Assembly (NCBI GenBank): GCA_021770825.1
Contig: JAETQD010000006.1
Coordinates: forward strand, 98,999 to 162,998
DNA from: Clostridium sp.
Lineage (GTDB): Bacteria; Bacillota; Clostridia; Lachnospirales; Lachnospiraceae
Length of the DNA: 64,000 bases
Reading direction: 5' to 3'
Each line of letters begins with the position of its first letter. Within the stretch, counting starts at the first letter, position 1. Positions 51,587 to 59,722 of the stretch are shown piece after piece. The translations under genes and the position numbers were made by a program. The notes beneath the pieces were generated by a model, which saw only the letters and a program-made list of their open reading frames with translations, was not told the origin of the DNA and ran no database searches.

Positions 51587-53146
51587 TTAGTAAGACGAGA
51601 AAATCCTTGTGAAAACCTCCAGAATAAAAAGATCATCGTGGCGGTCCAGGGATAAATTGGTCAGAGTCTCAATTTTTTCCAGCCGGTACAGCAGGGACTG
51701 GCGGTGGATATGAAGATTTCTGGCGGTCTGGCTGGTGTTGTAGTTGGTACGGATAAATTCCGTCAGGGTTTTCAGAAGCCCCACATCGGAAGAGGCATCG
51801 TATTCCAGAAGTTTTGCCAGGGTTTCTCTGGCGCTTTCGCGGATTTTGGGGTTCTCTGCCAGTGCTGAGACGATCAGGGATTTTTTCGTATCTTTATAAG
51901 TGAAACGGGAACCGGCGTTTTTATCATTGAGGCAGTACTGGAGTGCCAGGGCGGCATTTTTATGGAGTCTTGAAAAGTCACAGGGACCGTTTGGGCTCTC
52001 ACTGATTCCCCACCATAGGCGGAGGGAGGGAAAGGCTTCGCAAATCCTGCTTTCTGCGGAATCAATGAAAAGTCCGATTCCTTTTTCCGGAGAAACAGCC
52101 GCGTGTTCCAGAAACAGGAGAAACTTCATATTCAGACTGGCAGCCATCACAGAGCGGTTCTGGTCATGGCCGGTCTGAAGAAAGATTTTCTCTATTTTAG
52201 AAGTGTTCTGGACTGCCAGGGCAGAATATTCCCGGACATGGAGGGATGCCGGAAATTCGGCCTGCATGAGGATGCAGGTGTAGGGTTTGCTCAAATCAAA
52301 TCCCAGATAGGTTCCCTGACGCATCATTTCATCGAAGGAAGAATAATTTCCGGCGACCAGATTGCGGACAAAGTCGTTTTTCAGCCGGGCAGCCGTCAGC
52401 TCCTCAATCCGCTGGCGGTTGAACCAGAGGGATAAAGGAAAGGCTGCATATTTTTCTAAAAGCTCCCGGGTCTCATAGGAAGTTTCCTGCTCCTCTTTCA
52501 TATAGAGAAGGAGCTTTCCCACCGCAGTGCCGTTTATGAGGATGTCCGCTGTTTTGCATGATGAGGAAGAAAAATCGTCCTCTGTCATGCCCTCAGGGGA
52601 TGGAGGGATGCCGGTTCCAAGCACAGTACCGGATAGATCGGTGATTTCGCTGGCGCAGCCAAAGGCACGGCTGATCTGCCCGGCGGCACGGTCCAGAGGT
52701 TCCCCGTCGAAGAACAGGTTAAACAGGGTATTCTGGATTTCTTTAAAAACGGAAAGCTCTTTTTCGCGGATGGCGTCTAAAAGAGATGCCTGAATCACAG
52801 AAAAACGGTATCTCCAGGGAATCAGGAAAATGGGGAGGGAAATGGAGTCCGCATAGGACTTTACCATATCGGGGAGGGAGAAGCGTTCGTTCCGGAAGGA
52901 AAAGATCACGGCAGCAGCCCGTGACTGCCCTGCTTCCCGGATAAACTGGAGAAGGAGTTCCGGATTGGTTTCCATGCCGATTCCGGTGGAAAGGACGATT
53001 TCATCGGGCTGGACAAAATTATCCAGTGTAATTTCCTGCACAGAGGCGGATTTCACCGGGATTCCAGAAAAATCCAGGGCACTGGTGAGAAGCCGGATTC
53101 CCGGGGCCATCTGGCTGTTTAAAAAATCAGATAAGGTGTAGTTCAT
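51587..53146 (-). CDS. PucR family transcriptional regulator
   Basis: A 519-residue regulator with an N-terminal PucR-type sensor domain (about 1-125, SDFLNSQMAPGIRLLT and DEIVLSTGIG), a middle region with GAF/PAS-like features (about 150-300), and a C-terminal helix-turn-helix of the PucR_HTH type (LTEFIRTNYNTSQTARNLHIHR, then QSLLYRLEKIETLTNLSLDR). PucR proteins control purine or other nitrogen catabolic genes; no such gene lies adjacent here. It starts 216 nt before the divergent yitT gene, and a perfect 26-nt palindrome sits in between. Confidence 0.9.
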   Translation of the reverse strand: MNYTLSDFLNSQMAPGIRLLTSALDFSGIPVKSASVQEITLDNFVQPDEIVLSTGIGMETNPELLLQFIREAGQSRAAAVIFSFRNERFSLPDMVKSYADSISLPIFLIPWRYRFSVIQASLLDAIREKELSVFKEIQNTLFNLFFDGEPLDRAAGQISRAFGCASEITDLSGTVLGTGIPPSPEGMTEDDFSSSSCKTADILINGTAVGKLLLYMKEEQETSYETRELLEKYAAFPLSLWFNRQRIEELTAARLKNDFVRNLVAGNYSSFDEMMRQGTYLGFDLSKPYTCILMQAEFPASLHVREYSALAVQNTSKIEKIFLQTGHDQNRSVMAASLNMKFLLFLEHAAVSPEKGIGLFIDSAESRICEAFPSLRLWWGISESPNGPCDFSRLHKNAALALQYCLNDKNAGSRFTYKDTKKSLIVSALAENPKIRESARETLAKLLEYDASSDVGLLKTLTEFIRTNYNTSQTARNLHIHRQSLLYRLEKIETLTNLSLDRHDDLFILEVFTRIFSSY

Positions 53147-53196
53147 GGGGTGCTCCTTCTATTGTCTGCATATTTGGACAGGGGTGAATTGGCGCA

Positions 53197-53222
53197 GGTA
53201 TAATATCCAACGATATTATACC
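53197..53222. promoter_or_regulatory. Perfect 26-nt palindrome in the pucR promoter region
   Basis: GGTATAATATC-CAAC-GATATTATACC, two exact 11-nt arms. Each arm contains TATAAT, one per strand. On the minus strand TTGTAT (53244-53239), an 18-nt gap and TATAAT (53220-53215) make a pucR promoter, so the dyad probably is an autoregulatory operator covering the -10 box. Confidence 0.55.
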
Positions 53223-53301
53223 ATGACCATCCAGGGCAATACAAGGATGAGGTGTACAGTTTGTATGAAAAATATTGATAAAATACCTTATAAAATGTAT
53301 G

Positions 53302-53330
53302 TTGAAGCTGCGGGCGGACTGTGATAGGAT
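53302..53330 (+). promoter_or_regulatory. Promoter for yitT
   Basis: TTGAAG (53302-53307), 17-nt spacer, TAGGAT (53325-53330), 33 nt before the start codon. Confidence 0.45.
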
Positions 53331-53362
53331 GAAACCGAATTTGAGGAAGCGGGGAGATTTTT

Positions 53363-53989
53363 ATGTTGAGAGCCTTGTTTGTGGATTTTGTGGGATCTTT
53401 ACTCATCGGTATCAGCGTGGTTGTTTTTGCCGTGGGTGCCAATTTTACACCGGGCGGAATCACCGGGTTTGCCATTCTTGTGAATTACCTGAGCGGTTTG
53501 CCTGTGGGTGCCACGATCATCTGCATGAATATTCCTATTATTCTGGTGAGCTACCGGCTGCTGGGACGGGAATTTTTCCTGCTTTCCGTAAAGACCATGG
53601 TGATCAGTTCCCTGTTTATTGATTATGTGGTCTGCTATCTTCCGGCATTCACAGGAAGCCGGTTTACTGCCTCCGTACTTGCGGGAGCCTTTGCGGGAAT
53701 CGGTTATGCCCTGATTTTCATGCAGAATTCTTCCACCGGGGGAACGGATTTTCTGATTATGGCTGTGAAGCAGCTAAAGCCCGGATTGTCCGTGGGACAG
53801 ATTACCCAGGTGATCGATGGAAGCGTAATTCTCATTTCCGGCTTTGTATATAAAGATATCGATGCACTGATTTATGGAATTATCTATACCATTGTTACAA
53901 GTTTGATGATTGACGCTGTTATTAAAGCGTTCGGAGCAGCCAGAATGCCCCGGCCTTTAAAACAATTTTTCGTAGTAAAAGCATTATAA
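53363..53989 (+). CDS. YitT family membrane protein without the usual C-terminal domain
   Basis: A 208-residue membrane protein of the YitT (DUF161) family, with about five to six segments: LLIGISVVVFAVGANFTPGG, ILVNYLSGLPVGATIICMNI, and the repeat-end signature MQNSSTGGTDFL. Typical YitT proteins are about 280 residues and end in a soluble DUF2179 domain, which this one lacks; the stop follows directly after the last membrane segment and a short basic tail (RMPRPLKQFFVVKAL). Function unknown. It diverges from pucR. The ribosome site GCGGGGAG is acceptable. Confidence 0.83.
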   Translation: MLRALFVDFVGSLLIGISVVVFAVGANFTPGGITGFAILVNYLSGLPVGATIICMNIPIILVSYRLLGREFFLLSVKTMVISSLFIDYVVCYLPAFTGSRFTASVLAGAFAGIGYALIFMQNSSTGGTDFLIMAVKQLKPGLSVGQITQVIDGSVILISGFVYKDIDALIYGIIYTIVTSLMIDAVIKAFGAARMPRPLKQFFVVKAL

Positions 53990-54002
53990 GCCATGTGTGA
54001 AT

Positions 54003-54054
54003 GGACGCTTTTGACAGAGAACAGGTAGGGACGGCCTGCTGTCAGAAAGCGTCC
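54003..54054 (+). terminator. Long hairpin after yitT
   Basis: GGACGCTTTTGACAG (54003-54017) pairs with CTGTCAGAAAGCGTCC (54039-54054) with one internal mismatch. Only a short T stretch follows (GTTTGC), so termination is probable but not certain. Confidence 0.6.
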
Positions 54055-54061
54055 GTTTGCG

Positions 54062-54090
54062 TTGCAAAGGCGGCAGAGGTCTGTTATACT
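54062..54090 (+). promoter_or_regulatory. Promoter for the LysE-like gene
   Basis: TTGCAA (54062-54067), 17-nt spacer, TATACT (54085-54090). Confidence 0.55.
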
Positions 54091-54132
54091 GTATGAAGGC
54101 CCCAGAGGCCAAAATGCAAACGGAGGACAGCT

Positions 54133-54744
54133 ATGGTATACTTTTTACAGGGATTGACCATGGGGCTCGCTTACGTGGCGCCCATCGGTCTCCAGAACTT
54201 ATTTGTGATCAATTCTGCACTGACCCATACCAGGCGCCGTTCCCTTTTAACGGCCCTGATTGTCATTTTTTTTGATGTGACCTTAATGTTCGCCTGCTTT
54301 TTTGGAGTAGGTGCCGTCATGCAGCGGTACCAATGGCTCCAGATGGTGATTTTATTTGCAGGAAGCCTGATCGTTATTTACATAGGAATCAGCCTTCTGC
54401 GGGCCAAGGCATCGGAGCCGGGTCTGGAGGGAACCGACATGTCGGTAAAAAAGACCATATCCACTGCATGCATTGTAACCTGGTTTAATCCCCAGGCAAT
54501 TATCGACGGCACCATGATGTTCGGAGCCTTCCGTGTGACGCTTCCGGCTTCTCAATCCATACCCTTTGTTCTGGGTTCGGCCTCGGCCTCCTGCCTGTGG
54601 TTTTTCGGAGTCACCCTCTTAATCTCTGTCTTTCAGAGCAGATTCAATGCAAGGGTTCTCCGGGGAATCAATGTGGTCTGCGGAACCGTCATCATTTTTT
54701 ACGGGCTCAAACTGTTTTTAAGCTTTGTGGGGATGGTCATGTAA
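54133..54744 (+). CDS. LysE/ArgO family amino-acid exporter
   Basis: A 203-residue membrane protein with about six segments: FLQGLTMGLAYVAPIGLQNL (the APIGLQN motif) and, later, STACIVTWFNPQAIIDGTMM, both diagnostic for LysE-type exporters of lysine and arginine. ATG 54133 has CGGAGGA 9 nt upstream. It has its own promoter and is followed by a separate promoter for the nitroreductase gene. No LysG-type regulator is adjacent. The substrate, a basic amino acid, is a family inference. Confidence 0.9.
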   Translation: MVYFLQGLTMGLAYVAPIGLQNLFVINSALTHTRRRSLLTALIVIFFDVTLMFACFFGVGAVMQRYQWLQMVILFAGSLIVIYIGISLLRAKASEPGLEGTDMSVKKTISTACIVTWFNPQAIIDGTMMFGAFRVTLPASQSIPFVLGSASASCLWFFGVTLLISVFQSRFNARVLRGINVVCGTVIIFYGLKLFLSFVGMVM

Positions 54745-54755
54745 CGGTTTTTTGC

Positions 54756-54784
54756 TTTACAGAAGATAGCGGAAAAGTTATAAT
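54756..54784 (+). promoter_or_regulatory. Promoter for the SagB-like gene
   Basis: TTTACA (54756-54761), 17-nt spacer, TATAAT (54779-54784), about 46 nt before ATG 54830. Confidence 0.6.
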
Positions 54785-54829
54785 AAAAGTACAATCAAAC
54801 TGCAGATTCCGCAGAAAAAGGAGAGCAAT

Positions 54830-55648
54830 ATGACGGATAAAGAAATGAAAGAACGTATCAATCGCAGCCGTGAACTGGTCCGGTGGTCCGGCGAAGCCTA
54901 TGAGTCCGACCAGACATTAAAGCGTCCGCAGCCGCCGTTGGTAAAGGCTGCAATGAGCAGTGAAGCGATTTCACTTCCGAAAAATTTTGATGACCTGCCC
55001 ATGAAAAACGACTTTGTGCGTATTTTATATGACCGCCGCAGCAACCGTGTTTTCACAGGAGAGTCCATGGATCTTCTGACCGTGTCCTTCCTTTTGTGGG
55101 CCCAGCAGGGAATCAGAGGCATCCGCGGAAACAATTATGCCACACTCCGCACCGTTCCCAGCGCCGGTTCCAGACACCCCTTTGAATGCTATCCGCTGGT
55201 TTTACATGTGGACGGCTTGAAACCAGGCCTGTATCACTATCTTCCCATGGAACATAAGCTGGAGCTTCTCCGGGAGATCGATCCGGAAGACGAGGCTTTA
55301 AAGGAGCAGGTGGTCCAGTCGGTCAGCAGGCAGAAATGGGTGCTGAAAGCCAATGTTATCTTCTATTACAGCATTGTGCCTTATCGCGGAGAGTGGAGGT
55401 ATGCTTTCAATGCCCACCGTGTCATGATGATCGACGCCGGACATGTGACACAGAATCTGTACCTGGCATGCAGTGCCTTAAACCTGGGAACCTGCGCCAT
55501 TGCTGCCATGGATTCCGACCAGGCGTCCGAACTTTTCTCCCTGGATGGAGAGGAAGAGTATATTTTCTACTGCTCTCCGGTGGGGACCGTGTCGGCTGAG
55601 AATGAAGATAAGGAACAGGAATTTTATGCGTTCCTGAAAAAATCATAA
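54830..55648 (+). CDS. SagB-type nitroreductase family protein
   Basis: A 272-residue FMN-dependent oxidoreductase. ILYDRRSNRVFTGESMDLL (about 64-83) and RTVPSAGSRHPFECYPLVL (about 106-124) are the hallmark motifs of the SagB/ThcOx branch. The late GHVTQNLYLACSALNLGTCAI fits the FMN-binding helix of nitroreductases. SagB-type enzymes oxidise azolines in peptide natural products, but no cyclodehydratase or precursor gene is near, so this is more likely a standalone nitro- or quinone reductase. AAAGGAGAG precedes ATG 54830, and a terminator follows. Confidence 0.82.
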   Translation: MTDKEMKERINRSRELVRWSGEAYESDQTLKRPQPPLVKAAMSSEAISLPKNFDDLPMKNDFVRILYDRRSNRVFTGESMDLLTVSFLLWAQQGIRGIRGNNYATLRTVPSAGSRHPFECYPLVLHVDGLKPGLYHYLPMEHKLELLREIDPEDEALKEQVVQSVSRQKWVLKANVIFYYSIVPYRGEWRYAFNAHRVMMIDAGHVTQNLYLACSALNLGTCAIAAMDSDQASELFSLDGEEEYIFYCSPVGTVSAENEDKEQEFYAFLKKS

Positions 55649-55674
55649 AGGGACTGCCCTGTTTTTGGAATGAA

Positions 55675-55711
55675 ACACTCCGGAATGTTTTGGCATTCCG
55701 GGGTTTTTTTA
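55675..55711 (+). terminator. Terminator after the nitroreductase gene
   Basis: CACTCCGGAATG (55676-55687) pairs with CATTCCGGGG, followed by a seven-T run. Confidence 0.8.
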
Positions 55712-55995
55712 CTATACAAGAGGTTCTGGCTTGTGAATAAAAATTCAAAGCCGGACGATCATGGACAAGGAGAACTCCAAAACCGTCATGGAGGTTTGGG
55801 TATGTGACGAACCTGAAAAAACGGGATAAAATTTATAAATTCATTGGAACGGAAGTATGGATTTTTTAAATACGTCATGGGAGCATCGATGGATTTATGA
55901 AAAAATATACTATATTTTTGTATATGAAAGTTAAGTAAGAAATACTTTACTGTACCTTTGATAATAAATAATCAACAAAAAAATGAGATTAAAAC
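55712..55995. other. Non-coding stretch without a clear gene
   Basis: Two tiny frames (22 codons from ATG 55761; 22 codons from GTG 55802 with GGAGG upstream) read like coding fragments but match nothing known to me. The rest (about 55850-55995) is A/T-rich and featureless. It may be remnant sequence between two transcription units. Confidence 0.4.
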
Positions 55996-56024
55996 TTGAA
56001 CTATTTGTGTATTTATGATATGAT
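55996..56024 (+). promoter_or_regulatory. Sigma-A promoter for the peptide ABC operon
   Basis: TTGAAC (55996-56001), 17-nt spacer, TATGAT (56019-56024). The leader to ATG 56160 is about 130 nt. Confidence 0.6.
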
Positions 56025-56037
56025 ATGAGAAAATGAC

Positions 56038-56105
56038 GAGAGGAATCCGCAAAAAAGCGGTGATTCTGTCAGGAAAGGACAGGATTCCCTGTACCTGATA
56101 CCCTT
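56038..56105 (+). promoter_or_regulatory. Structured leader of the peptide ABC operon
   Basis: The leader can fold into GAATCCGC...GCGGtGATTC (about 56043-56068, loop AAAAAA) and CTGTC-AGGAAAG-GACAG (56068-56084). The second stem competes with CAGG/CCTG pairings just downstream (56081-56097). Alternative folds of this type are seen in cis-acting regulators. I do not recognise a known riboswitch class, and no terminator lies before the gene, so any control would be at translation or RNA stability. Confidence 0.4.
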
Positions 56106-56159
56106 TAACCGATGCATCTGGTCTTTGACCATGCAAATAAAATTATGAGGTGAGAGATT

Positions 56160-57782
56160 ATGACAAAAAAACTTATGCGCGGCTTAGTACCTGCACTTGT
56201 GTTGTCCCTCGCTGTTGGTCTGTTTGCAGGCTGCAGCTCCAGCAACAACAATTCGCAGTCCGCAGCTCCGGCACAGAGTGAAGCAGCCGGCAGCGACAAC
56301 AGCTCCAGCGGCGGAAGCTCAGGCGGAGCAGCAACCTCCGGCGGAGCAGCAACCTCCGGCAAGGATTCTTTAATCATTGCAACAGCCAATGAGACTCCCA
56401 GTGTTACCACAAACCTGCACAACGCAGTAGCTGGCGACTATCTGAACAACATGACTCATAACGGCCTGTTCTACACAAGCGATGACTTATCCCCGCAGCC
56501 GGCTCTTTGCGAATCTTACGAGATCGTAAGCGACACTGAGTGGTTATTCCATCTGAAACAGGGCGTTAAGTTCCACAATGGCGAAGAGATGACTGCAAAG
56601 GACGTTAAGGCTTCCCTTGAGCTTTGTAAGGAATCCCCGCAGGTACAGCAGTATGGTAACTCTACTGGTACCATCGAAATCGTTGATGATTACACAATCA
56701 AAATCACAACTGACGGCCCGCAGTCCGGTCTTCTTTCCGACCTCTGCCACCATGGTAATGCAATCCTTCCAGCAGACCTGATCGAGAGCGGCCATGACTT
56801 CAACAAAGAGCCGATCGGTACTGGCCCATATAAATTAGTTGCATGGAACAAGGGCGAGAGCCTTGAATTTGAAGCCAACGAAGACTACTGGGACGGCGCT
56901 CCGGCAATCAAGAAGGTTGTTTGGAAAGTTATCCCGGAGGGTTCCTCCAGAACAATGGCTCTTGAGGCTGGCGAAGTTGACCTCATCATCGAAGTTGAGA
57001 CAACAGACCTTGCTCGTTTACAGGACAATCCTGACATCACTGCATTCAGTGAGGCTGGTACTTCCCATAACTGGATGATGATCAACAATGAAAAGGCTCC
57101 GTTCGACAACGTCGATTTCCGTCGTGCAATCGCTTCCTGTATCGATAAGAACGCCGTTATCCAGGTTGCTCTTAACGGTACTGGTTCCGTATCCGACAGC
57201 ATGACTCCGGACTGCTTCCCGGGTGTTGTATCCGATGGCGCTCCGTCTTATGATGTTGAGAAGGCAAAAGAGTACTTTGCTGCTTCCGGTTTAAATCCGG
57301 CTGACTGCGGTTTCGCAGTTATCTGCTCCGATGATACCAAGCTTCGTGTAGGCCAGGTTATCCAGAGCTGTATCAAAGACGCTCTTGGCGTTGACATTAC
57401 TCTTGAGTCCATGGACCTTGCTACATACCTTGACGTAACTGCAACTGGTGACTACCAGGCAGCTATCGGCGGTTACACCTCCAGCAGCTTATTAGCATAT
57501 GTACAGGGCGTTTACCACTCCAAGTCCATCGGCGGTTCCAACAAGACACGTACCAACGATGCTAACATCGATGCACTTATTGATAAGCTTCAGGCTACAC
57601 TTGATCCGGAAGAGAACACAAAGGTTGTTACTGAGCTTGCAAAGGCTCTTAACGAGCAGTGCCCGCAGGTTCCGTTATATCTGAGAAATAACGTTCGTGC
57701 ATACAACTCCGGTCTCCAGGGCTTCAATGTAAACGCTGGCGGCAGCACTTACTATCAGCGCATGAGCTGGGGCAGCAACTAA
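56160..57782 (+). CDS. dppA: Peptide ABC transporter, substrate-binding lipoprotein
   Basis: A 540-residue binding protein of the DppA/OppA family (SBP_bac_5). The lipoprotein signal ends in SLAVGLFAGC (lipobox FAGC), then a low-complexity Ser/Gly/Ala linker (about 30-72) containing a duplicated GGAATS unit. The domain proper starts DSLIIATANETPSVTTNLHN and has LCESYEIVSDTEWLFHLKQG and VKFHNGEEMTAKDVKASLEL. It heads a five-gene operon. Codons ending in T (CGT, GGT, GTT) are commoner here than elsewhere in the window, which suggests high expression. A terminator after the gene favours surplus binding protein over permeases. The ribosome site is TGAGGTGAGAG. Confidence 0.93.
   Translation: MTKKLMRGLVPALVLSLAVGLFAGCSSSNNNSQSAAPAQSEAAGSDNSSSGGSSGGAATSGGAATSGKDSLIIATANETPSVTTNLHNAVAGDYLNNMTHNGLFYTSDDLSPQPALCESYEIVSDTEWLFHLKQGVKFHNGEEMTAKDVKASLELCKESPQVQQYGNSTGTIEIVDDYTIKITTDGPQSGLLSDLCHHGNAILPADLIESGHDFNKEPIGTGPYKLVAWNKGESLEFEANEDYWDGAPAIKKVVWKVIPEGSSRTMALEAGEVDLIIEVETTDLARLQDNPDITAFSEAGTSHNWMMINNEKAPFDNVDFRRAIASCIDKNAVIQVALNGTGSVSDSMTPDCFPGVVSDGAPSYDVEKAKEYFAASGLNPADCGFAVICSDDTKLRVGQVIQSCIKDALGVDITLESMDLATYLDVTATGDYQAAIGGYTSSSLLAYVQGVYHSKSIGGSNKTRTNDANIDALIDKLQATLDPEENTKVVTELAKALNEQCPQVPLYLRNNVRAYNSGLQGFNVNAGGSTYYQRMSWGSN
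56322..56357 (+). repeat. 18-nt tandem duplication in the dppA linker
   Basis: GGCGGAGCAGCAACCTCC occurs twice head to tail (56322-56339, 56340-56357), adding a second GGAATS unit to the flexible linker after the lipid anchor. Confidence 0.85.
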
Positions 57783-57822
57783 TCATTGCAGCAGCTAAAA
57801 CTTGTAAGTAACTTGTAAATGC

Positions 57823-57866
57823 AAAAGGCAGGGATTTGCCCTGATGGGCAAATCCCTGCCTTTTGA
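57823..57866 (+). terminator. Strong hairpin between dppA and dppB
   Basis: AAAAGGCAGGGATTTGCC (57823-57840) pairs with GGCAAATCCCTGCCTTTT (57847-57864), an 18-bp perfect stem, though the T tract is only four. It is likely a partial terminator that lowers dppBCDF mRNA relative to dppA, or an mRNA-stabilising hairpin. Confidence 0.75.
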
Positions 57867-57899
57867 TTAAAATAAGTAGAGGGGAGAGGATCGCACCAT

Positions 57900-58829
57900 A
57901 TGATCAAGTTTATCATTAAACGTCTTGTGGCACTGATTCCGGTTTTACTCGGTGTTTCACTGCTTGTATTTTTTATCCTTGATTTGGCTCCTGGTGATCC
58001 TGCAAAAACTGCTCTTGGTGAGCAGGCACGTCCCGAAGAGATCGAGGCGTTCCGAGAAGAGATGGGGTTAAATAATCCGTTTTTTGTCCGTTATGCAGAT
58101 TATATGCTTGGACTGGTTCAGGGTGATCTTGGTACATCCTACAAAACACTTGACCCGGTTGGCCAGGAGGTTTGGGCTCGTTTACCAAACACCGCTATGT
58201 TGGCTCTTACATCGACCGTAGTTGCTATTCTGTTAGCACTTCCATTGGGTATTATTGCCGCTATCAAACAAAACACGTTGTTTGACGGTATCAGTATGTT
58301 TATATCATTGATAGGTATTTCAATGCCGGTTTTCTGGATGGGACTTCTTTTAATCCTTCTGTTCTCTGTAAAACTTGGCTGGTTCCCGGTAGCGGGGGCA
58401 GATCAGGGAATTAAGAGTCTGGTACTCCCATCATTTGCCCTTGGCTTTATGCATATGGCCTCCATCGCCCGTACAACACGAAGCTCTATGCTTGAGACAA
58501 TCCGTCAGGATTATATCCGTACCGTACGTGCAAAGGGTCTTCCGGAGAAGGAAATAATTCTGCGTCACGCTCTGCGTAATGCATTGATTCCTACAACAAC
58601 CGTTATCGGTTTACAGATTGGTTCCATGCTTGGCGGTTCCGTTCTTACTGAGAGTGTATTCTCCTGGCCGGGAATCGGACGTTATATGATCCAGTCCATC
58701 CAGGGCCGTGATATTCCGTCTGTTATGGGATGTATTATTATCTTTGCGCTCAGTTTCGCAATTATTAACCTGATCGTTGACCTGATTTACGGATTTATCG
58801 ATCCGCGTATCAAAGCACAGTATAAGTAA
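57900..58829 (+). CDS. dppB: Peptide ABC transporter permease (DppB type)
   Basis: A 309-residue permease. MIKFIIKRLVALIPVLLGVS is the standard N-terminal segment, DLAPGDPAKTALG follows, and the EAA loop reads TVRAKGLPEKEIILRHALRN, ending FIDPRIKAQYK. About six membrane segments. ATG 57900 follows AGAGGGGAGAGG. It pairs with the next gene; the two together form the channel for dipeptides or short oligopeptides. Nickel or other substrates of this family cannot be ruled out. Confidence 0.93.
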   Translation: MIKFIIKRLVALIPVLLGVSLLVFFILDLAPGDPAKTALGEQARPEEIEAFREEMGLNNPFFVRYADYMLGLVQGDLGTSYKTLDPVGQEVWARLPNTAMLALTSTVVAILLALPLGIIAAIKQNTLFDGISMFISLIGISMPVFWMGLLLILLFSVKLGWFPVAGADQGIKSLVLPSFALGFMHMASIARTTRSSMLETIRQDYIRTVRAKGLPEKEIILRHALRNALIPTTTVIGLQIGSMLGGSVLTESVFSWPGIGRYMIQSIQGRDIPSVMGCIIIFALSFAIINLIVDLIYGFIDPRIKAQYK

Positions 58830-58843
58830 GGAGGGGAAAGATA

Positions 58844-59710
58844 ATGAGCAATGTTTCTGTAAAGAAAAAAAGCCAGATTGCTGATGTGTGGAAACGTTTG
58901 TGCCGCAATAAAACAGCTGTTCTTGGTCTTGTTATTTTTGGTTTGCTGGCATTAATGGCAATTATTTCTCCGATTGTATTGGACTATGAAACGCAGGTGA
59001 TTAAGGCCGATTATTCCAGCACGCTTCAGGCTCCGTCAGCCGCCCACTGGTTTGGTACCGACGAGCTTGGCCGTGATATTTTTAACCGTGTAATGTATGG
59101 TTCCACAGTATCTCTTTCCATCGGTATTGTAACCGTAATTGTAGCCCTGACCTTTGGTCTTATTTTAGGTGCTGCTGCCGGTTATTATGGTGGTAAGATT
59201 GACATGGTTATCATGCGTATTATGGATATTTTCCTTGCTATTCCCGGTACACTGCTTGCAATCTGTATCGTGGCTTCTCTTGGAAACTCCATACCGAACC
59301 TGGTTATTGCCCAGGCTGTTTCCTCCATACCGACGTTCTCACGTGTTGTTCGCGGTGCCGTTATTACAGCCCGTGATGCTGAGTATGTGGAAGCTGCAAG
59401 AGCAATTGGTGCCAAGGATGCAACCATTATTTTCAAAGAGGTTCTTCCTAACAGCTTAGCCCCGATTATCGTTCAGACAACATTACAGGTAGCCACAGTT
59501 ATCCTGTCTATCGCAGGTCTTTCCTTCATCGGTCTGGGTATTCCGGCTCCGAGACCTGAGTGGGGCGCAATGCTTTCTGGCGCACGTGCATATATCCGTG
59601 ATTACAGCTATATGTGTCTGTTCCCGGGCCTTGCAATTATGACTACCATTCTTTCACTCAACCTGTTGGGTGATGGTTTGCGTGATGCTCTTGATCCGAG
59701 ACTGCGTTAA
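58844..59710 (+). CDS. dppC: Peptide ABC transporter permease (DppC type)
   Basis: A 288-residue second permease. It has a basic head with WKRLCRNKTAVLGLVIFGLL, the classic APSAAHWFGTDELGRDIFNR motif, the EAA loop EYVEAARAIGAKDATIIFKE and a GDGLRDALDPRLR ending. Six segments are predicted. It begins 14 nt after dppB with AGGAGGGGAAAG upstream. It works with DppB and the two ATPases below. Confidence 0.94.
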   Translation: MSNVSVKKKSQIADVWKRLCRNKTAVLGLVIFGLLALMAIISPIVLDYETQVIKADYSSTLQAPSAAHWFGTDELGRDIFNRVMYGSTVSLSIGIVTVIVALTFGLILGAAAGYYGGKIDMVIMRIMDIFLAIPGTLLAICIVASLGNSIPNLVIAQAVSSIPTFSRVVRGAVITARDAEYVEAARAIGAKDATIIFKEVLPNSLAPIIVQTTLQVATVILSIAGLSFIGLGIPAPRPEWGAMLSGARAYIRDYSYMCLFPGLAIMTTILSLNLLGDGLRDALDPRLR

Positions 59711-59722
59711 GGGGGTAGCAAA

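Noticed and set aside
54830..55648. Possible azoline-peptide (SagB) biosynthesis locus
   Set aside because: No cyclodehydratase, precursor peptide or transporter genes nearby; the protein is probably a standalone nitroreductase.
55761..55869. Two overlapping mini-frames of about 22 codons
   Set aside because: Too short and unrecognised to call as genes; noted only in the description of the intergenic stretch.
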